Shown here piece by piece: positions 19,135 through 30,100 of a stretch of 33,344 nucleotides of DNA. Within the stretch, counting starts at the first letter, position 1. Every line of letters begins with the position of its first letter. The position numbers and the translations under genes are program-made. The notes beneath the pieces are model-generated. The model saw only the letters and a list, made by a program, of their open reading frames with translations. It did no database searches and had not been told where the DNA came from. Source of the stretch: Pelargonium nanum (lineage: Eukaryota; Streptophyta; Magnoliopsida; Geraniales; Geraniaceae); NCBI GenBank assembly GCA_036897485.1, contig JAYMTF010000579.1, forward strand, positions 1 through 33,344. Reading direction: 5' to 3'.

Positions 19135-22100
19135 ATGCTTGGTTTGAGAGGAACGGAGAAGAATAAAATCACTCCGGCACGTTGGTATGAGCTTGAAGAG
19201 CTACTTAATGAGGTTTATTGCATCTGTAGTCCAAAACCAAATGATTATCAACGCCGCAAAAGTTTGGTTCTACGTTTGAATGCATTAGCAAAGGAAGTAT
19301 ATGGTAACTTTTCTGCAGGATATATAACTGCCTCTCATTGTTATGGCTCATGCTTGTTGTTTGGTTATTATGTTTTAGGCTATGCATTTAATGCTTACTA
19401 GTTATGCAAAGGTATGGGTGATTCAGTTTTGTGTGCCATATTGAGGTATAATTGTAAATGTCATTATTCTCCTGATCATGATTAGCAACTATTCATTGTC
19501 CTTTAATTTTAGTAACAATAGGACATACTCAGCCCCTTCCATTTTAAACATGTTAACCGCTTCATGGAAGTGATAAGCCTAGAGGAACATATGTCAAGTT
19601 TGTCGTTATGGAGGTAGAATGGAAAATGGGTACGCATCCAGTTGACAAATTAGATTTTTGTCTGTAACCTGACAAAAATCCTTTCTATTTTATTGTAACT
19701 TTTAAACATGTCTTTGTTTCCTTTTTAGCTTTGTTATTCTTTTGTTTATGGATATTTTCCAACCCTTGACCAATTGCTAGCTTTCTTTTGTGGTTGAATC
19801 ATCTCTAAGAGAGGTGTGCACGGTATATTATTTTGTCCTTATCTTATCTTGATCATAATATATAATTGTGGATTGTTTAACTTTCTTAATTTGATCTTGC
19901 ATGCTAATCCATATCTCAGACATCTGTTACTGTAGTGAATTTTTTCGACCCTTTGTTTATTTAAATTCTAAATATTACCTCTATATGTGATATATAGAGA
20001 GAGTCTAACACAGTGGGCTTCATTATCTATAATGATTTTATGTTGGGTAGATTGCAAATTTTGGGTTCAAGGAGCAACTAAAATGTTATTTTGCACGAGT
20101 GTTCTGTTATTATTTGAAACTCATGCATAGTTAGTGGTTCTCCTTTTGTTCTCAGATCTATCAAACTGTGTTTTGAAATTGATAGCTCTCTGTTTGTATT
20201 TCAATATATCTTTGTACTTAGCTCTTTTATATTTGCTTGTTTGTGGTCCTGATCACTAGCTATCTTAATTCTTTTAAGTTTAGGAATTATCTTATTTCTT
20301 ATTGATTTTGACAAGACTTTTTCTTTCAGCTTGTTCTCTTGATTCTCCTGTTGTCGAAGCATTTGGCTCTTTTGTAATGAATATGTTCATTCCTGGAAGC
20401 GATTTGGACTTGTCTATTAATTTCAGTGACGATGGACTTGAATATCCTCGAAAGAAGAAGATCAAAGCACTTAGAAAGTTTGCAAAAAAACTTAACGCTC
20501 TTAAGAGTAATTTCCTTCACTTTCTATGGTTAAATGTTCATTTCTGTTAATAGGCACATAGATTTTATTTGTCCTAACTTACTTATTTAACGAAAGAACA
20601 GTAACACTTGTAATCGCACAAAAGAATACGTGGATAATTAACAATTTTATAGGTAATTAGTTGCTGCTAAGCTGTTTATGTCTCGTCTCACTTCCTCAAG
20701 TTGTGTCATGAATAACCAATGGGTTGGAAGGTTTCTCGTTTAGGAAAGCCTCTATAGATGTAAAAAAAAAAAGTGGAAGTCTTTTCCAATAGTATACTCA
20801 TTATATACTTATATAGGAATGAGTATTGATGCACAAAGCAAGTGAATCATTAATGCAATTAACTCATTATTAATATTGAGCTCAAAAAAAAAACTCATTA
20901 TTATTATATGCTAAACAGCACGGGCAATGCAGCATACCTTGCTGATTTGATCATTTTCATAGTTTAACTGGTACATGGTCAGAATGTGTTTTGTGGGCCT
21001 TAAGATCTTTATTTCTCAAATTGGTGTCGGTGTACCAGACATTTGATGTAGTAAGCATAATTTTCATATGGTACAAGCTTGTTTTATTTGTTTAATTATA
21101 TGTACGTTTCAGGGAGAGGGCTTGTGGTGGCTGGCCTCAAGATAATCATGGGTGCTAGGGTACCTATTGTGAAGGTTACAGACTATGAAACTGGAATTGA
21201 CTATGATTTATCAGTTGAAAACAGGGATGGTGTCATCAAATCCCATATTGTCTACGCCATTTCTACCATTGATGAAAGATTTCAGAAACTATGTATTTTG
21301 GTAATTAAGATATTTATTTGTTTCTGGTAAATTTCTTTCGTCTATCTGCTATTAGCAGCATAAATAGAAGTGATACTCTTTTATTGTTAAACCTACGCTA
21401 AGATCATGTGCATGAAAGTTAATGATTTCTTCTTATTTCCGTTGCAGATGAAAGCTTGGGCAAAAGGAAAAGAGATTAACAGTTCAAAAGATCGAACTCT
21501 GAATTCTATATCTATAATATCATTGGTTGCTGTTCATTTGCAGGTTACGTTAACTTTTTGTTAACTTTTGTGGTCGTATGAATCATTTTCTGTAAGTTAT
21601 GAAGATTTATCTACTCGAGCTATTGTATTTTGTAGAAAGTATTTGAGTTTAAGATACTAACTGGTGATAGACGTAGTGTTCAATTTATATTTCCTCCATA
21701 TTCTTATGTTTTTTCATGGTTGTGAGATGTGTTACCTCTTCTACTGCACTCTACAGAATGCTTTTTAGCTTCGCCAGCCAGAGTATCACCTGTAATTTTG
21801 AGGTGCAAAATGCTAGTTCATTATTTGTTTTTCTCTCTCAAAAACCATGTCATGACTGTCCCATCTACAATGTTTCTGCATGCCTAGCTTGTGAACTTGT
21901 GTTCTTCAATTATATTTTTTTCATTGAAAATAAATTATTTCAAAGTGTTTTTTATTTTATTTTAATGTGTACATGTATTTGTAACAAGCATAAATTGATG
22001 TTGCTGATTTTTTATGTTCCTTTTTGGCTTTTGCAGACTCGAAATCCTCCTATTTTACCTCCATTTTCTGAATTATTAAAAGGTAATAGTTTTATAAACT

Positions 22101-25100
22101 GTATAATGAATCCTTTATACTGTCCACATGATATTTTATAGCTTTTTAGTGAAATAATGGCTTTAGTAGAAACATATATAAAGTTCATTAGGGAACCTCT
22201 TGGTTTCAGTTATGGAATTTCCACGTATTCTATAGCAATTCTTTTGGGTTTAATTCTAAAATGACACTGTTGACACATCAACCAATTGTTAATTTCTATA
22301 GCACAAATCTACTTATTATCTTCACTGTTAATACCTTTTACAATAAATGACAAAAGCTTTACCAAGAGTTGCAAGTGCTACATTGGTGAGGTCTTAAAGT
22401 TGAATTCTCTTTGTTTGATGTTTTAGGTACATGCATTTCCTGTTCAATGCCATTCTATAAAATTAATCACACGTTATGTCCGATACTTTTAATAGTGTTA
22501 TGTGCAAACCAATCTATTATTCTGGAAACATTCAACTTTTTTCTGGTTCCGAAGTTGCTTCTTATAATTGCAGTGGTAACTGGTAATTGCTTTTGAGTTT
22601 CTTCATTATTTTTTCATTTATGTTTGTTCACATGTTGCAGATGGGACTAATCAGGCCTCGGTTCTGAAGATTGTCCCCAAGTATTTCGACTTTGCAAAAA
22701 GGAACAAAGAATCCTTAGGCTACCTTTTTTATAGTTTGTTAATTAAGGTAATGTCTGTATCTTTAACCACACTACAACCTAATTACAGAGAAAGGACTGT
22801 AGATTATTTACATATATAATTATTTGTTGTTTTATGAAATATTTGTGATGTTGCAGTTGGAAGCAGTTGAAAAACTTTGGAGTACAGGTCTTTGTGCCAG
22901 TTCGTTCAGTGGATCTTGGATACGCAAAGCAGTTTCTGAATTGGAATTTATGAATGTGACTTCTTGACCTAACTTTTCATCTCCAATTCAGGTTCTATCT
23001 ATATTGTGCCTTGTAATTATCTTCATTTCTTTTTATTTTCTTTTTTGTTTGTCACATAGGTTGAGGATTTCATAGATAGGTCGCAAAACGTGGCGAGGGC
23101 TGTTGGAGTGCACGGATTTAAGAGTATCTACGACTGCATCCACAATTCTCTTTATCATCTTGTGGCCTTTCTGTACGGAGATATTCAAGTATCCAAGTTA
23201 AGAGAACTTTTATTTCACTTGGGTACTATATCTACTCTGAGGGACAGAGACGCACCCGAAAGGCCATGTTTCTCCCATCCTCATCAGGCAAAGAACAGGG
23301 AATTAGTGGAAGGTTGGGAAGGAAAACGAGGAACTGATGGTTGGGGAGACTGGGAAGGAAATAAGCGAATGGGTATGGGAGGTAAAAGGAAAATGGAAAT
23401 CTCGGGATATAACGGTGGAAAAAAGCAAGAAACAGAGGGTCGGGAAGTTAAGCGAGGAATAGATGGTTGGGGAGACTGGGAAGGGAAGAAACGAACGAGT
23501 TTGGGAGGCAAAAGCAAAGTGGAAGTCTTGGGAGATAACAGTGGAAAAAAGAAAGAAACAGAGGGTCGGGAAGTTAAGAAAGGAACAGACGGTTGGGGAG
23601 ACTGGGAAGGGAAAAAACAAACGGGTTTGGGAGGCAAAAGAAAAGTGGAAGCCTCAGGAGATGCATGTCCAGTGGATGGTTGGGGAGGGACGAATCAAAT
23701 GTACAGTGGAAAAAAGCAACAAACAGAAGGTTGGGGAGTATGGGGAGGGAAGAAACAAACGGGTTTGGGTGGCAAAAGGAAAGTTGAAACCTTGGGAGAT
23801 AGACAGCTAGTGGACAGTTTGGGAGGGTCGCATCAAACGTACAGTAGAAAAAGGCAAGAAATGGAAGCTTGGGAACGTAAACGAGGAACAAAAGGTTGGG
23901 GAGACTGGGGAGGGAAGAAACTGACGGGTTTGGGAGGCAAAAGGAAAGTGGAAACCTTGGGAGACAGACTGCCAGTGGACAGTTTGGGAGGGATGCATCA
24001 AATGGACAGTGGGAAAAAGCAAGAAACTGAAGTTTGGGATGCTAAACAAGGAACAGAAGGTTGGGGAGATTGGGGAGGGAAGAAACAAACAGGTTTAGGA
24101 GGCAAAAGAAAAGTTGAAACCTCTGGAGACAGACGGCTGGTGGACAGTTTGGGCGAGATGCATCAAACGTACTGTGCAAAAAAGCAAGACACAGTAGCTC
24201 TGGAATGTAAACAAGGAACGGAAGGTTGGGGAGACTGGGAAGGGAAGAACCGAACATATTTGGGAGGCAAAAGGAAAGTGGGAGCCTCAGGAGATAGACG
24301 GGTGGTGGGCAGTTTGGGAGGGATGCATCAAATGTACAGTGGAAAAAAGGAAGAAACAGAAGGTTGGGAAGGTAAACAAGGAACAAAAGGTTGGGGAGAC
24401 TGGGAAGAGAAGAAACAAACAGGTTCGGGAGGCAAAAGAAAAGTGAGTTTAGGAGGGACACATCAAACACTTTGTGAAAGAAAGCAACAAACAGAAGGTC
24501 GGGAAGGTAAACGAGGAACGGATGTTTGGGGAGTGTTAGGATCTGCTCAACTCTTACAGGGAGAATGTGAAGGGAATAAACGAATAGGTTTGGGAGGCAA
24601 AAGGAAAGTGGAAACCTTGGAAAACAGACAACCAGTGGACAATTTGGGAGGGACGCATCAAACAGACAGTGGAAAAAAGCAAGAAACAGAAGGTCGGGAA
24701 GGTAAAGGAGGAACAGAAGGTTGGGGAGATTGGGGAGGAAAGAAACAGACGAGTCTGGGAGGCAAAAGGAAAGTTGATACCTCTGGAGATAGACGGCCAG
24801 TGGATAGTTTGGGAGGGACGCATCAAACTGACAGTGGGAAAAAGCAAGAAACAGAAGGTTGGGAAGACTGGGTAGGGAAGAAACAAACGGGTTCCGGAGG
24901 CAAAAGGAAAGTGAGTTTGGGAGGGATACATCAAACACCCAATGGAAGAAAGGAACAAACAGAAACTCGGGAAGGTAAACATGAAACAGAAGGTTGGGGA
25001 TACTGGGAAGGGAAGAAACAAACGGTATTGGGTGGGAAAAGGAAAGTTGAAACCTCGGGAGATAGTCGACAAGTGGATAGATGGGGAGGAACACTTGTAA

Positions 25101-26278
25101 CATACTGTGGAAAAAAACAACAAACAGAAGCTTGGGAAGGTAAACAAAGAACAGAAGGTTGGGGAGACTGGGAAGGGAAGAAACAAACAGGTATGGGAGG
25201 GAAAAGGAAAGTTGAGACCTCGGGAGATAGACAACGAGTGGATGGTTGGGGAGTAACACATGAAACGTACTGTGGAAAAAAACAACAAACAGAAGGTCGG
25301 GAAGGTAAACAAGGAACAGACGGTTGGGGAGACTGGGAAGGGAAGAAACAAACGGGTTTGGGAGGGAAAAGGAACGTTGAAACCGCGGGAGATAGTCGAC
25401 AAGTGGATGGTTGGGGAGGAACACATGTAACATACTGTGGAAAAAAACAACAAACAGAAGCTCGGGAAGGTAAACAAGGAACCAAAGGTTGGGGAGACTG
25501 CGACGGGAAGAAACAAACGGGTATGGGAGGGAAAAGGAAAGTTGAAACCTCAGGAGATAGACGAAGAGTGGATGGTTGGGGAGGAACACATGAAACATAT
25601 TGTGAAAGAACGCAACAAACAGAAACTCGGGAAGGCAAACAAGGAACAGAAGGATGGGGAGACTGGGAAGAGAAGAAACAAACATATTTGGGAGGGAAAA
25701 GGAAAGTTGAAACAATGGGAGATAGACGACGAGTGGATGGTTGGGGAGGAACACGCGAAACATACTGTGGAAAAAAGCAACAAACAGAAGGTTGGGGAGA
25801 CTGGGAAGGGAAGAAACGAACGGGTTCAAGATGCAAAAGGAAAGTGGAAATCTCAAGAGATCAGCAGCCAGTGGGCACTTTGGGAGACAAACTGCAAGCA
25901 GGTGGTCGGGGAGTGAATCATCAAACCAACCGTGGAAATTGGACTGATGCTGCTACTACTCATTTTACTTCACCAGTTCCCTCACAGCGATCCCATGAAT
26001 CTCTCTCAGTTGCTTCTCAAATTGGTAACAAACAATACTTAAGTCCTATAAAAACTCCTCTTCCTACCCGAAACTCTATAGGTTTGGAAGGGTCACGTTG
26101 TCCTCCCGTACGGTTATCTCGAAAACACCCTTATGTTGCTAATTCTAAACGCGTAAAAAGAATTGAAGGGTCACACTTACATAGTCCTCGCATACAACCA
26201 CCTCTCGTTTCTCCACGAAACCATCCGGTTACTCCAAATCCATTCGAGCCGATGCCTCTTCCTATATATTATAGGTAG
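19135..26278 (+). CDS. RNA nucleotidyltransferase (HESO1/URT1-related) with giant C-terminal WG/GW repeat array
   Basis: Eight coding exons join in frame: 19135-19303, 20330-20506, 21113-21300, 21448-21543, 22037-22082, 22641-22747, 22857-22955, 23060-26278; total 1366 residues. An acceptor at 19115 places the ATG in a second or later exon. The catalytic core has GSFVMNMF then GSDLDLS (catalytic D81 and D83) and a third aspartate in DYDLSVEN (D147), the pol-beta fold triad of terminal uridylyl/poly(A) transferases. The PAP-associated part follows (MKAWAKGKEINS, LNSISIISLVAVHLQTRNPP, residues 179 on) and VEDFIDRSQNVARAV matches the HESO1-type end. Such enzymes add uridines or other nucleotides to RNA 3' ends. 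Residues about 389-1220 are 17 repeats beginning WGDW; a basic, proline-rich tail ends the protein. Intron 1 is 1026 bases and intron 2 is 606; neither shows a gene. Intron 7 has a weak GTGACT donor. Confidence 0.88.
23342..25868 (+). repeat. Coding minisatellite: 17 units encoding WGDW-type repeats
   Basis: Unit starts are marked by TTGGGGAGACTGGGAAGGG or variants, from 23342 to 25793. Full units encode 55 residues (165 bases): WGDWEGKKQTGLGGKRKVE, TSGDRRxVDGWGG, THxTYCGKKQQTEG, REGKQGTEG. Shorter 42- to 46-residue forms lack internal blocks, always in multiples of three. Exon 8 encodes 44 tryptophans, nearly all next to glycine, with many lysines and arginines. Unit 9 is interrupted by a 30-base in-frame insertion. 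The coding strand is very purine-rich, which leaves long open frames in other phases. Confidence 0.95.
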
Positions 26279-27142
26279 TTCAATGTCTTGCTCCAGGTAC
26301 TCACATCGGAAATCGCAGGTTTTTGTCACAGATAAAACACCTCTTTTTGCTGCCATTTCCTTAAATTAATGAAATGTAGCTTATGATGCGCAAGTCGGAT
26401 TAGGGATGCTATTATTATTAACTGAAGTAGTGATAATGAAATGTAGCTTTTGATATGTATATATGTTACATTTTATAAATGAGTTGATGTGAAGTTTTTA
26501 TGCCATCACAAACAGTTCTTGCAGTTGCCCAACGACAATTTGGATAAAAGGACGAAGACGCTAGACTCCGAACATCTTATAAAAGAGGGCGCACGTTATA
26601 TAAAATATTAATGTGTTGTATTGAAATTCACCTCAAACGTGAAATGTGGAGTGAATGTATGAATAAACTTTAGACATTGGGGTACCGAATAGCTACTCAT
26701 TCACTGATGGGTTGAGCGAGATGGTTCATCGACCTGAATCTAAGTGGCCCCATGGTTGTGGACCACGGGCGGGATGGGAAAACTATTACCTGCCTCGAAC
26801 CCGATATATTAATTTAATGATATAATAAATATTTATAATTTTTAATCCTAACTATGATTGATATTTACGATTGCTACTAAGAATCGTTAAAATTACAAAT
26901 TTGAAACAAAAAGAGTCCACCAACTTCTAGACAAGACTAAAACAAAGTAGAGAGCAACGTAGAGAGACGTTGCACATTACAAACCATCAGTTTCTTCTCT
27001 CTCTCTCTCTCTCTAAATTCTCAATCTGCATCGTCGATCACAGTCCCAAAACCCTCTCTCTCCACTCTCGATCTTCTGTAAACTTCACTGAACCCGCCAA
27101 AATTTGGTGTCTCCATCTTCAGTTCATGACCGGTTCGTAGCG
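26279..27142. other. 3' flank of the nucleotidyltransferase and RUG3 promoter/leader
   Basis: The first ~200 bases are probably the 3' UTR of the upstream gene. A GC-richer segment at about 26700-26810 (CCATGGTTGTGGACCACGGGCGGG, CTGCCTCGAACCCG) stands out and looks like a repeat fragment. A CT microsatellite (26996-27014) precedes the RUG3 start, as is common in plant leaders. No clear TATA box was assigned. Confidence 0.4.
27126..27140 (+). promoter_or_regulatory. Minimal uORF in the RUG3 leader
   Basis: ATG ACC GGT TCG TAG encodes four residues and stops two bases before the main ATG at 27143. The uORF start has a poor context (T at -3), so leaky scanning is likely. Whether it regulates translation is inference. 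Confidence 0.55.
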
Positions 27143-30100
27143 ATGTTGGGAAGAATCAGTACCGCAAGGTTCTCAAAATCTGTGTTGAGAGCCAAAATTG
27201 GATCAGAATTGTGGGTTTTGAGGAGGCGCTGTTTTTCGAGCGAGCCCGGAAGCGGGAGGAGGTTCGCGGCTCTGTGGGGAAATGGGGATTTTGGGAGGTT
27301 GGGGCTTGGGAGCTTGGAGTCTCAGTGGAGGCCTGTTTTTTGCTCTGCTTTTGACAATCAGAGCCTCAAAGCTGTTGCTTGTGGTGGTGCCCATACACTG
27401 TTCTTGACAGGTTCTGATTTTGGCCTATGTTTATATGTGTTTCTGTGTGATGGATTTTGATGGTTTTGAGCTGAATTGTTGGGATGGTTGTGTTGTGTTG
27501 GTTGATTGGTAATGAAATTTTGATTGACTTGAATTTGGAAAGCTTGTATGTTGCTGATTATTAGATTCTCCGAGTTCTTATCGTCATTAGGTTTTAGCTC
27601 AATATTTAACAGCTTAAGCTCATTGTTGCTTTCAACTACACACTAAAGCCCGGAATATACATCAATTACAATGTAGAGCTACATGAGGTACAATTTACTA
27701 ATCTTTAAGGTTGTGTTTGGTTTCTTGGATTTGATTTGAAATGTTGTATTTCAAACACAAATATTGTGTCGGGAACACCATAGAATTTTAGAGGACAGGG
27801 GGAGAGCTGTCATTTGAAATCCCATGTGTTAGACATGTTTTGAATCCTATTGGATTTGGCTCAAATCCGAATCCGACTTCTTTGTGCATACAAACATTGG
27901 ATTTGATTGAAATCCAAGAATCCAAATGGACATTAAGTGTTATTGCTTCTTGGTCATAGAATGTGTGATTAAAGTCAATATACTATGCAGTGAGAAGAAC
28001 CCACATGAAATCATAAACGGAAGACTGGATTGACATATGTAGTTTCAAAATTTGTTATGCTTACGGGCACTGTTCACCATGGATATGTTCTGCGTGTCCT
28101 AAATTACTATTTAAATTTGAAACTTTTGAAGTGTGCTGCTTACTTAGCTCAGTAATGATTTGTTTTTATTTTTTCCCTAATTATTTTGTTTGATGGTCCT
28201 TGTTCTTTTGAAGAATATCATTCCGATTTGAATGGGTTGAACTTGATCATGCATTGTGAAAATTGACAGCTGTGTACGGGTAGAGGCTCACTTATCCTAC
28301 TCATTTGACAGAAACTGGGCGAGTTTATGCCTCCGGTCTCAATGATTTTGGGCAGCTCGGAATATCAGATAGTAAAAGTTACTCCACAGTATGCTATCTT
28401 AACTTTCCAATGTCTTTTTTTTAGAGCAACTTTCCAATGTCTTTATTCAACTAAGTAGTAAGGCTTTCAATTATTGTGATGCTAGTAAGTAGTAAGCTAA
28501 AGTGGAAACTGTTCATGTTATTGTTGAAGTAAACTTATATGGGTAGTTTGGTTCTATATTTTTATTGAACAAAAGTTATTGTTTGTCTTGTTCTGTTCTG
28601 CTCATATTTGTGGAAATCACATTTGGCTGCTCTTAGATCTTAATGTAACCACAACTAGTTAGTGGGCAAGGTGATGTATAATCTAGCCTGTGGAGTTTCA
28701 GTCACTGATATGCTTAAACTGATGCAGGATCCAGTTGAAGTTTCTGGAGTTCCAGATGAAATTGTACAAATTTCAGCTGGTTATCATCATTCTTGTGCTA
28801 TCTCAGGTTGGTACACAACCACTGCACATACATTTGCCTTGAAACTTTGGCTGAGATATTGATGTTTAGCTTATTTATTTAGTTTCTATATCTTTTGGGG
28901 GTTTTTCATTTTACATGTCCTGGCTACTTGGCATTAGTTTCCAAACCCTTATAGGTTGTTTGCTGTTCTTTTCAGTGACCGTTTATTCACAAAGATCCTT
29001 TATATAACATTATAATAACATGTGGCATTTTCTTGTAGTGGATGGGAAGCTCTACATGTGGGGAAAGAACTCAAATGGGCAGCTTGGTCTTGGAAAAAGT
29101 AACATCCAAACCCATACTTCATGTCATTTGAGTTTTAAGATTTGTAAGATATAATGGATTGAAGCTTTCGTAAATTGTAAGATATAATGCATTGCACCCA
29201 AACTTCATGAGAATGATAAGATATTTTGCTTTTTGCAGTCTTTTTCCATTTTTAAAGTTTTTGTGTCCTACCAGTATTTTACTCACTAAAAATATTGTTC
29301 GGTTTTAAAAAATTATGCAGGTGTTTCAAAAGTAGTTCCTGTACCAACTGTAGTAGAATGCTTGACTGGAATCACCATCAAAATGGCTGCATTGGGTGCA
29401 GAGCACTCTGTTGCTGTTACTGGTTTGAAAATCTAAGACTTCGATCCTTCTAATTTTCTAATATATATTTTTAATAATTGAGCGATTCCTGTAAGTAAGC
29501 TTGTTTTGATTGTTGCATGTTTACTAGATAAAGGTGAGGCCTTAAGCTGGGGAGGAGGAGGATCTGGAAGACTTGGCCATGGCCATGAAACGGGTCTTTT
29601 TAAATTCTTAAGTAGTGCCAGGTCGAATATGATTTCTTAGAAGCAACTTTTTTTTTTTCTTTCTGGACACTTACTGTTCTTTTTTTTCATGTTTATTGTA
29701 TTCTGTGCTCAATTAATCTTATTTAAAGAAAAAGAATTTTTATAATTCTAATATTTTAATATGATAATTGTTTGTAAAATCCCCAATTCCTTATTTATTT
29801 GTGAATCTTGATTCAAAAATCAGTTAAACTGATTGCAAACAGTCCTGATTTGTGCATGCATAATGTTGGAAACAAAATTAGAACGGACATGATGTGTTCA
29901 GTAAATCATGTCCAAGTAGTATTGGTAGGTTGGAGGACACGGCATGCTCCTTTTTAGATTATTCTTTTTTCTAAATTAATTTTTGTCACCAAGTATTTAT
30001 GATGGATATTTTGTGCAGTGAGTACACACCAAGACTTATTAAGAAACTTGAAGGGTACAAGGTATTGGATACTTGAGAGCAGCTCTATGCTGATGGCTGT

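Noticed and set aside
23090-23095. Independent start of the repeat protein at GTG 23090
   Set aside because: GTG is an internal valine codon. The frame continues upstream to an acceptor at 23059 and joins exon 7 with family-conserved sequence on both sides.
24042-25856. A 604-codon open frame on the minus strand inside the repeat array, plus several other long frames there
   Set aside because: The array's coding strand is purine-rich and periodic, so stops are absent in several phases. Only the + frame is continuous with the catalytic exons and keeps its periodicity through insertions of three-base multiples.
29028-29040. TTTTCTTGTAGTG, identical to the reverse complement of a CACTA transposon terminus
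   Set aside because: It is the polypyrimidine tract and acceptor of RUG3 exon 4 followed by the conserved VDGKLYMWG codons; chance match.
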